Source of the DNA: an uncultured Flavobacteriales bacterium
GTDB taxonomy: Bacteria; Bacteroidota; Bacteroidia; Flavobacteriales; BACL11
Direction of reading: 5' to 3'
DNA: 44,636 nt
Assembly (NCBI GenBank): GCA_905478185.1
Contig: CAJQHO010000047.1
Location: 1-44,636 of the forward strand
Positions within the stretch are counted from its first letter, which is position 1. Each line of letters opens with the position of its first letter. The translations under genes were made by a program, and so were the position numbers. Under the pieces are notes generated by a model, which searched no databases, was not told where the DNA came from, and saw only the letters and a list, made by a program, of their open reading frames with translations. Positions 15,630 to 24,670 of this stretch are shown one piece after another.

Positions 15630-16625
15630 ATGGGCGTAAAGATAGGAAATATTGATGTAGGGGAATTCCCTTTATTATTGGCACCAATGGAAGATGTGAG
15701 TGACCCTCCTTTTAGGGCATTATGCAAGGAACATGGAGCTGATGTAATGTTTACTGAATTCATATCATCAGAAGGATTAATAAGACATGCTGATAAAAGC
15801 ACAATGAAGCTGGATATCTATGATTTTGAACGTCCAATTGGGATCCAAATATTTGGCTACAACATAGAGTCAATGCGAGAGGCTGCTGAAATATGTGAAA
15901 AGGCAAAGCCAGAATTTATTGATATCAACTATGGTTGCCCAGTAAAAAAAGTAGCCAACAAAGGTGCTGGAGCTGGTATCCTTAAGGACTTACCAAAAAT
16001 GGTGGCAATGACCAAAGAAATTGTTGAGGCTACTAATATCCCAGTAACTGTTAAAACTCGCTTAGGTTGGGATGACAATACAAAGTACATAGTTGATGTT
16101 GCGGAAAGATTGCAAGATGTAGGAATACAAGCGCTTTCTATACATGGGCGTACACGAAAACAAATGTATAAAGGAGAGGCCGATTGGACCTTGATTGGAG
16201 ATGTGAAAAATAATCCTAGAATGCATATTCCTATCTTTGGAAATGGAGATATTGATAGTCCTGAAAAAGTAGCAATGGTCAAAGATAAATATGGAGTAGA
16301 TGGTGTGATGATTGGGAGAGCAAGCATAGGAAACCCTTGGATATTTAATGAAATAAAACATTACCTCAACGCAGGAGAATATTTAGCTCGCCCAAAATTG
16401 GAAGATAGAGTAATTGCTTGCAAGCAACACCTAAAACATTCTATTGAGTGGAAAGGGCAAATATTAGGAATTGCTGAAATGAAACGCCACTATACCAATT
16501 ACTTTAAAGGAATTCCACACTTTAAGGATTACCGTATAAATATGGTAACTTCTGATAGCCCAGAAGAAATACATGCTATACTAGACAAAGTTGCAAGAGA
16601 GTTTGCAGGAGTTGAGATAAAGTAA
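15630..16625 (+). CDS. dusB: tRNA-dihydrouridine synthase (DusB-like)
   Basis: Reduces specific uridines of tRNA D-loops with NADPH and FMN. 331 residues from the ATG at 15630. Motifs: LAPMEDVSDPPFR (FMN binding), QIFGYN, DINYGCPVKKV with the catalytic Cys, VTVKTRLGW, SIHGRTRKQMYKG and GVMIGRASIGNPWIF. An ATG at 15609 is in frame but lies upstream of the -7 element. Convergent with the FtsX-like gene, with 5 bp between stops. Assignment to subfamily B rather than another Dus is by overall similarity only. Confidence 0.93.
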   Translation: MGVKIGNIDVGEFPLLLAPMEDVSDPPFRALCKEHGADVMFTEFISSEGLIRHADKSTMKLDIYDFERPIGIQIFGYNIESMREAAEICEKAKPEFIDINYGCPVKKVANKGAGAGILKDLPKMVAMTKEIVEATNIPVTVKTRLGWDDNTKYIVDVAERLQDVGIQALSIHGRTRKQMYKGEADWTLIGDVKNNPRMHIPIFGNGDIDSPEKVAMVKDKYGVDGVMIGRASIGNPWIFNEIKHYLNAGEYLARPKLEDRVIACKQHLKHSIEWKGQILGIAEMKRHYTNYFKGIPHFKDYRINMVTSDSPEEIHAILDKVAREFAGVEIK

Positions 16626-16630
16626 GAGAG

Positions 16631-17836
16631 TTAAAACAAATTCTTAGTTAATATTTTGGCAGGATACCAAGATGCTAATAATCCGATTAGAATTACAGTA
16701 GTACTTACCAGTAAAACATCATTTAGCTTAATAGCTACTGGATAAACATCAACTACAAAGGAGCCATTTCCCATGCCAATAAAACCGAAAGTCTGTTGTA
16801 GGAAAGCAAGACCCAAACCAACTGAAAGCCCAATAACAGTACCTGCAATAATTGTCAGAACACTTTTATTAAAGAAAATTTGTTGTACTTCATTTCTTGT
16901 AGCTCCTAAACTTTTAAAAGTCTGGATATCTTTCTTTTTATCAAGCATTAACATACTTAAAGCTCCAATAATATTGAAGGTAGCAATTATCATAATAAAT
17001 GCCAAGATTAAAAAGACAGCTAGCTTTTCAGTATTCAATATCTTATACAAGAATTCTTGTTGCTCTAATCTATTCTGAACAATAAAAATATCACCCAATT
17101 CTTTTTGGAGTTCTTGCTGCACTGCTAACATCTCATCAGCATTTTTTAGTTTTATTTCTACTGCAGAAATTTCATTTTCTCTATCAGCAAGATTTTGAAT
17201 AAAAGCCAAAGGAGTAATAATGAACTTCTCATCAATCTCTGCTTGTATACCAAAAATTCCAATAGGCAAAACACTTCCTTGCTTAAAAGCAGTAGTAGGA
17301 TTTAATAAAGTTTTACTATTTCTGTTAGGAATATATACTTGTAACTGCTCAAACATATTCCCAACTCCCATAGAAAGGTAATAAGCTACTCCCCTTCCAA
17401 CAATAGCAATATTGGTGTTTTCATATTTATTCAAATACTCCCCATCTACTAGCAAACTATCAAAATTAGTTAGGGTTAAATAATTTTCATCAACCCCTTT
17501 TACAGTAGCTATATATTCTTTTTCTTGATACTTTAAAAGCACTTTTTCCTCCAATACAAATGATGATTTTTCAATTGCATCATTATCTAATACTGATTGC
17601 ACTTTATCAGGATTAAATACTTTTCCTTCAGCATAAGTAATTTTTAAATGAGGATCGAATGAATTGTACAGACTGAGGATTAAATCCTCAAAACCATTAA
17701 AAACCGAAAGGACCAAAATAAGTGCAGCAGTACCAATAGTTACACCTAGCAAAGAAACCCATGAAATAATATGAACAAAATTGCTACTTTTCTTAGTAGA
17801 AAAATACCTTTTTGCAATAAAAAATGGTAAATTCAC
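16631..17836 (-). CDS. FtsX/LolE-like ABC transporter permease
   Basis: 401 residues with the MacB/LolC/LolE layout: a first membrane span near 24-46, a large periplasmic domain (about 47-265), then three C-terminal spans (about 270-290, 325-350, 370-395). The C-terminal region carries LMLDKKKDIQTFKSLGATRNEVQQIFF, the FtsX coupling helix. N-terminal FIAKRYFSTKKSSNFVHIISWVSLLGV fits the lipoprotein-releasing LolC/E family, so export of lipoproteins toward the outer membrane is likely. No ATPase partner is adjacent. It starts 6 bp after the rbfA stop, so the two are co-transcribed. Confidence 0.88.
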   Translation of the reverse strand: MNLPFFIAKRYFSTKKSSNFVHIISWVSLLGVTIGTAALILVLSVFNGFEDLILSLYNSFDPHLKITYAEGKVFNPDKVQSVLDNDAIEKSSFVLEEKVLLKYQEKEYIATVKGVDENYLTLTNFDSLLVDGEYLNKYENTNIAIVGRGVAYYLSMGVGNMFEQLQVYIPNRNSKTLLNPTTAFKQGSVLPIGIFGIQAEIDEKFIITPLAFIQNLADRENEISAVEIKLKNADEMLAVQQELQKELGDIFIVQNRLEQQEFLYKILNTEKLAVFLILAFIMIIATFNIIGALSMLMLDKKKDIQTFKSLGATRNEVQQIFFNKSVLTIIAGTVIGLSVGLGLAFLQQTFGFIGMGNGSFVVDVYPVAIKLNDVLLVSTTVILIGLLASWYPAKILTKNLF

Positions 17837-17842
17837 TTGTCT

Positions 17843-18181
17843 TTATTTTTTCAAGAGGTTTTCAATTTCCTCAGCATAAGCTGCTGAATCATCTAAAAAG
17901 AACTCCAAAATTGGAACTATCCTTAATTGGTGTCTTACGCTTTCCCCTAGTCTTTTTCTTATCAAACCACTATACTCTTTAATAAGTTTTAATGCTTCTG
18001 CAGGATTAGTAGCTGGAAATATACTGACAAATATATTAGCATTTGCTAAATCAGGAGACATACGCACAATAGTAACACTTACCATAATATTACCCAAAAA
18101 GCCCGGAGCTTCCTTTTGTAAAATTATTGAAAGTTCCTTTTGAATGAGTCTAGCTACTTTTTTTTGTCTTGTTGTTTCCAT
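17843..18181 (-). CDS. rbfA: RbfA, 30S ribosome-binding factor A
   Basis: A 112-residue KH-fold factor that aids 16S rRNA 5' end maturation and 30S assembly, needed in the cold in many bacteria. The N-terminus TTRQKKVARLIQKELSIIL, the VSVTIVRMSPDLANANIFVS segment and the C-terminal RHQLRIVPILEFFLDDSAAYAEEI are the family signature. A -7 element lies 5 nt before its ATG, so the message is likely leaderless. Divergent from the ABC exporter. Confidence 0.96.
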   Translation of the reverse strand: METTRQKKVARLIQKELSIILQKEAPGFLGNIMVSVTIVRMSPDLANANIFVSIFPATNPAEALKLIKEYSGLIRKRLGESVRHQLRIVPILEFFLDDSAAYAEEIENLLKK

Positions 18182-18186
18182 AAGTG

Positions 18187-18194
18187 CAAAAATA
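18187..18194 (-). promoter_or_regulatory. -7 element for rbfA and the FtsX-like gene
   Basis: On the minus strand it reads TATTTTTG (TAnnTTTG), with only 5 nt to the rbfA ATG at 18181. It faces the plus-strand element at 18207-18214. Confidence 0.6.
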
Positions 18195-18206
18195 CGGAAT
18201 ATTCCC

Positions 18207-18214
18207 TACTTTTG
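18207..18214 (+). promoter_or_regulatory. -7 element for the ABC exporter gene
   Basis: TACTTTTG matches TAnnTTTG and ends 4 nt before the ATG at 18219. This supports that start over the in-frame upstream ATG at 18144, which lies inside the rbfA coding region. Confidence 0.6.
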
Positions 18215-18218
18215 CGCT

Positions 18219-20039
18219 ATGCATTATTTCTTAAGAATAGTTAGATATATAAAACCCTACACGCCATTTGCAGTAATGAATATTCTATCGAATATTTTAA
18301 GTGTTTTATTTTCATTAGTATCTCTTACAATGGTAATTCCATTCTTAGGAATACTATTTGAAACTCAAGAAAAGGTTTACAATCCGCCACCACTTAGCCT
18401 TAATGCAGATGCCATAAAAGAAAATTTTTATGCCATAATAAGCTCAACAATTGATGAAAAAGGGAAAGTAGAAGCCCTACTTTTTATCTGTATTTTAGTG
18501 CTTGTTACCTTCTTTTTCAGAAATCTGTTTCGCTATTTAGCACTTTTCTTTTTAACTCCCATCAGAAATGGAGTAGTACATGACCTAAGAATGGATTTAC
18601 ACAAAAAAATAATCTCATTACCCCTACCCTTTTTTACTGAGAAAAGAAAAGGAGATTTAACTGCAAGGCTTACTTCTGATTTAGTGGAAATTGAATGGAG
18701 TATTATGAGTTCATTAGAGATGATTTTTAAAGACCCGTTAAGCATTATCATTTACCTAATGACGCTTATTTTTATAAGCCCTGAACTGACTACTTTTGTA
18801 GTTATACTTTTTCCTGTTACTGGATTAGTAATTGGAGTAATCGGTAAATCATTAAAAAAATCATCTGATAGAGGGCAAAATAAAATGGGAGATTTACTTT
18901 CAATTATTGATGAAAATATATCAGGACTCAGAATAATAAAAGCTTTTAATGCTGAAAAGCACATCAACAAAAATTTTGAAAAGGATAGTAATGAGTACAG
19001 AAGTATAATGACCAAACTACTCAGAAAAAAAGATTTATCTTCTCCAATGAGTGAATTCTTGAGCACAATTGTAATGGTAATAGTTATGTGGTTTGGTGGG
19101 CAATTGGTTTTAAGTGCTGATGGCTCACTTTCAGCACAAGAATTTATTGGATACATCTTGATTTTCTCTCAGATAATTCCTCCTGCAAAATCATTAACGG
19201 GGTCCTATTATCATATACAAAAAGGGAGTGCATCAGCACAAAGAGTCTATGAAATATTAGATGCTGAAAATGAAATTACGGATGTAGAAAATCCTAAACA
19301 TATAAAGCTACTTAACAATAATATTGAATTCAGAAACTTAACATTTAGTTATGAAAACACTAATGTTTTAAGTGATATCAATTTTAAAATTGGGAAAGGG
19401 AAAATGATTGCTTTAGTAGGGCAATCAGGAAGTGGGAAATCAACTTTAGCTGATTTAATAGCTCGATTCTATGATATTGAAAATGGTGAAATACTCATTG
19501 ACAACAATAATATTAAGGAAATAGCCCTTGCTGATTTAAGAAGTTTAATGGGCATTGTTAGTCAGGAATCCATACTATTTAACGATACTATTTTAAATAA
19601 TATCCGATTAGGGAAATTAGATGCCACTGAACAAGAAGTAATGGAAGCAGCAAAAGTTGCCAATGCACATGACTTTATTTTAGAAACTGAAAATGGGTAT
19701 AACACCAATATAGGTGATAGAGGGAATAAACTATCAGGAGGGCAAAAACAAAGATTAAGCATTGCAAGAGCAATACTTAAAAACCCTCAGATATTAATCC
19801 TGGATGAAGCAACCTCAGCATTAGATACTGAATCAGAAAAACTAGTACAAGAAGCACTAGAAAATTTAATGCATCAAAGAACTTCCTTAGTAATTGCACA
19901 CAGATTATCTACCATCCAAAATGCTGATGAAATTATTGTTTTGGATGCTGGAAAAATAATTGAGAGAGGAACACATCAAGAATTAACTGCCCAAAACGGA
20001 CATTACAAAAAGCTTTCCGACTTGCAGAGTTTTGCTTAA
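18219..20039 (+). CDS. ABC exporter, fused permease and ATPase (MsbA-like)
   Basis: 606 residues from the ATG at 18219. The N-terminal ~330 residues form the six-span type I exporter domain. The C-terminal ABC domain has Walker A VGQSGSGKST, Q-loop MGIVSQE, signature LSGGQKQRLSIARA, Walker B ILILDEATSALD and the switch His (VIAHRLST). Half-transporters of this type flip lipid A, other lipids or drugs; MsbA is the leading guess, not proven. Its TAA and the hflX TAA share the four bases TTAA at 20036-20039. Confidence 0.93.
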   Translation: MHYFLRIVRYIKPYTPFAVMNILSNILSVLFSLVSLTMVIPFLGILFETQEKVYNPPPLSLNADAIKENFYAIISSTIDEKGKVEALLFICILVLVTFFFRNLFRYLALFFLTPIRNGVVHDLRMDLHKKIISLPLPFFTEKRKGDLTARLTSDLVEIEWSIMSSLEMIFKDPLSIIIYLMTLIFISPELTTFVVILFPVTGLVIGVIGKSLKKSSDRGQNKMGDLLSIIDENISGLRIIKAFNAEKHINKNFEKDSNEYRSIMTKLLRKKDLSSPMSEFLSTIVMVIVMWFGGQLVLSADGSLSAQEFIGYILIFSQIIPPAKSLTGSYYHIQKGSASAQRVYEILDAENEITDVENPKHIKLLNNNIEFRNLTFSYENTNVLSDINFKIGKGKMIALVGQSGSGKSTLADLIARFYDIENGEILIDNNNIKEIALADLRSLMGIVSQESILFNDTILNNIRLGKLDATEQEVMEAAKVANAHDFILETENGYNTNIGDRGNKLSGGQKQRLSIARAILKNPQILILDEATSALDTESEKLVQEALENLMHQRTSLVIAHRLSTIQNADEIIVLDAGKIIERGTHQELTAQNGHYKKLSDLQSFA

Positions 20040-21205
20040 TACAAAAAGTTATTATAAGGATATCTTATCTCGTGTAACTGTTTAATTCTACTGTACATTT
20101 CATATTTCAACTCATCAAAATGAGTTTTATTAAGTGCAGAAATAAACATAGCATTTCCTTCAATTTTTGCCATCCAAGTTTTCTTCAAATCTTCTAATGA
20201 TAGATTTTCAGGAAGTACAGGGGTCAAATCATCTTCTTCCTTTTCAATAAAAGTATAAGCATCAATTTTATTAAAAACTAAAAGTGTTGGTTTATCTCCC
20301 ACTTTAAGTTCAGCCAAAGTTTGGTTGACAACTTCAATATGATCTTCAAAATAAGGACTTGCAATATCAACCAAATGAATTAATAAATCAGCTTCCCTCA
20401 CTTCATCTAAAGTAGACTTAAAACTTTCTACCAATTGATGAGGAAGCTTTCTGATAAACCCAACTGTATCAGTTAAAAGAAAAGGTAAATTTCCAATTAC
20501 AACTTTACGCACAGTAGTATCAAGGGTAGCAAAAAGTTTATTCTCTGCAAATACTTCTGATTTTGCTAACTTATTCATCAAAGTAGATTTTCCTGCATTA
20601 GTATAACCAATAAGGGCTACTCTAATTAAATGCTCACGTCCCTTTCTTCTTGTTGTTGATTGCTTATCAATTTTTACTAACTTCTTTTTTAACAGAGCTA
20701 TTTTATCATTAATAATCCTTCTATCAGTTTCAATTTGAGTTTCTCCTGGCCCTCTCATTCCAATTCCCCCTTTTTGTCTTTCAAGGTGAGTCCACATTCT
20801 GGTAAGTCTGGGTAATAAATATTGATATTGAGCCAACTCTACTTGAGTACGAGCTTGAGCAGTTTGAGCTCTACTCGCAAAAATATCAAGTATTAAATTA
20901 CTTCTATCAAGTATCTTAGTTTCCTCTCCAAAAAGCTTTTCAATATTCCTGATTTGTGAAGGATTTAAATCATCATCAAAAATGATGAGTTTAATATCAT
21001 TTTCCTCAGCAAATAATCTTACTTCCTCAATTTTACCCTTACCTAAAAAGGTTTTATTATCAGGATGTTTTAGTTTTTGCGTGAAATTTCTGATAGGTTC
21101 AGCCCCTGCAGTTTTAGCCAGAAAAGCCAATTCATCTAAATATTCGTATGCTTGCTCCTGAGTAACATCAGGACTTATTAAGCCAATTAATACGGCTTTT
21201 TCCAT
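20036..21205 (-). CDS. hflX: HflX, ribosome-associated GTPase
   Basis: Binds the ribosome and can split stalled or stress-arrested 70S particles. 389 residues: an N-terminal HflX domain (1-180) with the linker motif RGPGETQIE (151-159), then a G domain with P-loop GYTNAGKST (200-208), DTVGFIRKLP (G3) and NKID (G4). The C-terminus is short. Convergent with the ABC exporter, with reciprocal stop codons in TTAA. I see no clear -7 element upstream. Confidence 0.95.
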   Translation of the reverse strand: MEKAVLIGLISPDVTQEQAYEYLDELAFLAKTAGAEPIRNFTQKLKHPDNKTFLGKGKIEEVRLFAEENDIKLIIFDDDLNPSQIRNIEKLFGEETKILDRSNLILDIFASRAQTAQARTQVELAQYQYLLPRLTRMWTHLERQKGGIGMRGPGETQIETDRRIINDKIALLKKKLVKIDKQSTTRRKGREHLIRVALIGYTNAGKSTLMNKLAKSEVFAENKLFATLDTTVRKVVIGNLPFLLTDTVGFIRKLPHQLVESFKSTLDEVREADLLIHLVDIASPYFEDHIEVVNQTLAELKVGDKPTLLVFNKIDAYTFIEKEEDDLTPVLPENLSLEDLKKTWMAKIEGNAMFISALNKTHFDELKYEMYSRIKQLHEIRYPYNNFLY

Positions 21206-21241
21206 ATTAAATTTAGGATTTAAATGTAAATATTAAAAAAA

Positions 21242-21610
21242 TTATGATTTTTTTCTATTTGAAATAAAATTTCTAATAAAAGTAATCATTGCTAAAATAC
21301 TAGTTAATATCATAAGAGAAACCCTAAAAACCCCAAGACTTCTACCCTCTTCAATAGCAGTTAGTAAAGGCTTAGTAACATTTCCTAATAGGGCAATTAA
21401 TGTTAGTAAAACAGCAACATGAGCAATAATTTTGTTCTCATTTTTTATTCCTTTGTGGCATAGCAATAAAGTAAAACCTAAAAAAAGTGGAATAAGAGCG
21501 GTTAATGATTGTTCAGGCTTTTCTAATGTGCCTTCGTAAGTAAAATAAGCCCATAAAGGCATTAAAATTAAAGTTAATGCATTTAATAAATTCGCTTGAT
21601 AAGTTTTCAT
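21242..21610 (-). CDS. Small four-span membrane protein, unknown function
   Basis: 122 residues with four hydrophobic segments near 8-24, 38-51, 61-80 and 95-114, and a basic C-terminus (FISNRKKS). No catalytic motif is visible. The pattern resembles small uncharacterised membrane proteins seen across Flavobacteriia. It lies 36 bp upstream of hflX on the same strand, possibly co-transcribed, and is divergent from the amidohydrolase gene. I cannot assign a role. Confidence 0.8.
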   Translation of the reverse strand: MKTYQANLLNALTLILMPLWAYFTYEGTLEKPEQSLTALIPLFLGFTLLLCHKGIKNENKIIAHVAVLLTLIALLGNVTKPLLTAIEEGRSLGVFRVSLMILTSILAMITFIRNFISNRKKS

Positions 21611-21688
21611 ATTATTATTTTTTATAATAGCAAATTAACAAATAATATTCAACATATTTTGGTATTTTCACGGCTTTAATTTTACATT

Positions 21689-24670
21689 ATGAAGACAATC
21701 AGAATAGTTGTTCTACTATTTATTACACAGTCAGTTTTGGCGCAAGAGACATTTCCTGTAAATGGAGTTTCAAATAATTTTGAGCCAATTTATGCATTTA
21801 CTAATGCACATATAGTTTTAAATCCAACTACTGAAATCCCTAATGGGACTTTACTAATAAAAGGAAATGAAATTATTGCATTAGATAGTAATCTTAATAT
21901 TCCAAAAGGAGCAATAATTAAAAATGTAGCTGGCGATTACATCTACCCTTCATTTATTGATTTGTATTCGGATTACGGATTAAAAGAAGTGCAAAGAGGA
22001 AAATACAATTACCGCCCACAATATGATAGCAAAAAAGCGGGTGCATATCATTGGAATGAAGCGATACACCCAGAGATAAATGCAAGTACAGAATGGAGTA
22101 AATACAATTCAGAAGCAAAACCTTATTTAGAAAATGGATTTGGAGCTGTGCTTTCGCATGCTAAAGATGGAATAGCAAGAGGTACTGCTACTTTTGTTGC
22201 TTTATCAGACAAAACTGACAATGAGAATATTTTAATTAAAGATGCTGCTGCTTTTTATTCTTTTAAAAAGGGGGTTTCCAAACAAAAAAATCCATCATCT
22301 TTAATGGGAAGTATTGCTTTATTGAGGCAAACTTATTTTGATGCTGAGTGGTATGAGTTACAAAATTCTCAAACTAATTTATCTTATAATTCTTTTATCA
22401 ATCAGCAAGAATTACCGCAATTTTTTGCCATTAATGATGAACTAGATTACAATAGGGTTTATAAGATTGCTGAGGAATTTGAAATTGATTACATCCTAAA
22501 AGGAAGCGGGAAAGAGTTCTTGCGAATTGATGAAGTTGCAAATACTGAATTTCCAATTATTATTCCGATTAACTTTCCATCTTCCTATGATGTAAGTAAC
22601 GCTGAAACTACTGAATGGATAAGTTTGCAAAATCTTAAAACCTGGGAAAGCGCACCTTACAACCCTGCTATATTAGCTAAAAATGGAATAGAATTTTGCA
22701 TAACTGCTGCTGATTTAAAAGATTCGAAAAGCTTTTTAAAGAACCTAAGATTAGCAATTACAAAAGGGCTTAATAAAGGTGATGCTCTTGCTGCTTTAAC
22801 TACTACCCCTGCAACTTTAATTGACATTAATGATAAAGTTGGATCACTTGCAAAGGGGAAGCTGGCTAACTTTTTTATTGCTTCAAAAGATATTTTTGAA
22901 AATGGAATAATTTACGAAAACTGGACTCTAGGAGAAAAGCATATTATCAATAAAAAACAAGAAATAGATGTAAGAGGTTATTACACTTTTATTGCTAATG
23001 AATTTGAAAATAACTTAGTCGCAATTGAAGGGATAAATGCAAAACCTAAACTGACTTTATTTCATTTAGACTCAATAGCTTTAACTACTTCATTAAGTGG
23101 TAACAACATTACTTTCTCAAATCCTAACGGAACATTCAGAGCTAGTGGTAAATATAATAATGGACATATAATTGGGAATTATCAAGACTCATTAGGGAAT
23201 TATCACTCATTTAGAATGCAAAGAGATTCTTTATTTGAAAATAAAGAGGATCAATTTGAATTAGTGATTGACAACAATACTCCTTCAGTTTGGTTCCCGA
23301 ATAAAGCTCATGGTTTTGCAGACACACCTCAGTATAAAAATGTGCTGTTTAAAAATGCAACTGTTTGGACAAATGAAGAAATTGGAATTTTGCAAAATAC
23401 TGATGTCGCAATATCAGAAGGAAAAATTATTGCTATTGGAACATTATTAAACCCTAATGATTATTTTTCAGAAGAAGAATACCAAACAATAGATGCATCA
23501 AACTATAATTTGACATGTGGGGTTATTGATGAACATTCTCATATTGCCATTAGTAGAGGCGTAAATGAAGGGAGTCAAGCAGTTACTGCTGAGGTAAGTA
23601 TTGCTGATGTTATTAACCCAAATGACCATAATATTTACAGACAATTAGCAGGAGGAACAGTCGCTTCTCAGTTACTTCATGGATCTGCAAATCCTATTGG
23701 AGGACAAGCTGCAATGGTAAAATTGAGATGGGGTGCAAATGCAGAAGAAATGAAGATAGCTGGAGCAGATGGTTTTATAAAATTTGCTCTTGGTGAGAAT
23801 GTAAAACAATCCAACTGGGGTAATTTTGAAAGAATTCGTTTTCCTCAAACAAGAATGGGTGTTGAACAAGTATTTTATGATGCTTTTTACAGAGCAAAAG
23901 CATATCAAAAACAGTGGGAAGATTACAACAATCTTAGCCAAAAAGAAAAAAGAAATACCACACCTCCAAGAGAAGATATTGAGCTTAATACCTTAGTTGA
24001 AATCTTAAATTCTGAACGATTTGTAACTTGTCATTCTTACATACAATCTGAGATAAATATGCTAATGCATGTTGCCGATTCTATGGGTTTTACCGTAAAT
24101 ACTTTCACTCATATTTTAGAAGGATATAAAGTTGCTGATAAAATGCAAGAACATGGAGTTGGCGGCTCTACTTTTTCTGATTGGTGGGCTTACAAATTTG
24201 AAGTAAATGACGCCATACCTTACAATGCAACTCTACTGAATAATGCAGGAGTAATTACTGCAATTAATTCTGATGATGCAGAAATGGGAAGAAGATTAAA
24301 TCAAGAAGCAGCTAAGGCTGTAAAATATGGAGGAACATCTGAAGAAGATGCTTGGAAAATGGTAACTTTAAATCCTGCAAAATTATTGCATCTTGATGCT
24401 CATATGGGTTCTATCAAAGTTGGAAAAGATGCTGATATTGTCCTTTGGACTAATAATCCTCTATCTATTTATGCTAAGGTTGTTCAAACGTATGTTGATG
24501 GGAAACTGATGTTTGATGTAGAGGTTGATAAAGAACTTAGAGCTAGAGATAAAGCTGAAAGAATGCGAATCATTAAATTGATGAGTGAAGATAAGAATGG
24601 AGGGAAGAAAAGAAAACCTCAACCAACTAAAGAAATATTATATCATTGCGATACCGAACATGAAGAATAG
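21689..24670 (+). CDS. Secreted two-module amidohydrolase-family protein
   Basis: 993 residues with a signal peptide (1-19, ending VLAQ). Module 1 (about 30-430) has the amidohydrolase layout but at the usual HxH site reads YPSFIDLYSDYG, with no metal ligands. A linker domain of about 430-545 follows. Module 2 (about 550-970) keeps His616 and His618 (DEHSHIA), FVTCHSY, TFTHILEG and AINSDDAEMG, the imidazolonepropionase/prolidase-like metal set. The tail is Lys-rich. The substrate is unknown; a periplasmic or surface dipeptidase or cyclic amide hydrolase is plausible. It overlaps the next gene by 11 bp. Confidence 0.9.
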   Translation: MKTIRIVVLLFITQSVLAQETFPVNGVSNNFEPIYAFTNAHIVLNPTTEIPNGTLLIKGNEIIALDSNLNIPKGAIIKNVAGDYIYPSFIDLYSDYGLKEVQRGKYNYRPQYDSKKAGAYHWNEAIHPEINASTEWSKYNSEAKPYLENGFGAVLSHAKDGIARGTATFVALSDKTDNENILIKDAAAFYSFKKGVSKQKNPSSLMGSIALLRQTYFDAEWYELQNSQTNLSYNSFINQQELPQFFAINDELDYNRVYKIAEEFEIDYILKGSGKEFLRIDEVANTEFPIIIPINFPSSYDVSNAETTEWISLQNLKTWESAPYNPAILAKNGIEFCITAADLKDSKSFLKNLRLAITKGLNKGDALAALTTTPATLIDINDKVGSLAKGKLANFFIASKDIFENGIIYENWTLGEKHIINKKQEIDVRGYYTFIANEFENNLVAIEGINAKPKLTLFHLDSIALTTSLSGNNITFSNPNGTFRASGKYNNGHIIGNYQDSLGNYHSFRMQRDSLFENKEDQFELVIDNNTPSVWFPNKAHGFADTPQYKNVLFKNATVWTNEEIGILQNTDVAISEGKIIAIGTLLNPNDYFSEEEYQTIDASNYNLTCGVIDEHSHIAISRGVNEGSQAVTAEVSIADVINPNDHNIYRQLAGGTVASQLLHGSANPIGGQAAMVKLRWGANAEEMKIAGADGFIKFALGENVKQSNWGNFERIRFPQTRMGVEQVFYDAFYRAKAYQKQWEDYNNLSQKEKRNTTPPREDIELNTLVEILNSERFVTCHSYIQSEINMLMHVADSMGFTVNTFTHILEGYKVADKMQEHGVGGSTFSDWWAYKFEVNDAIPYNATLLNNAGVITAINSDDAEMGRRLNQEAAKAVKYGGTSEEDAWKMVTLNPAKLLHLDAHMGSIKVGKDADIVLWTNNPLSIYAKVVQTYVDGKLMFDVEVDKELRARDKAERMRIIKLMSEDKNGGKKRKPQPTKEILYHCDTEHEE

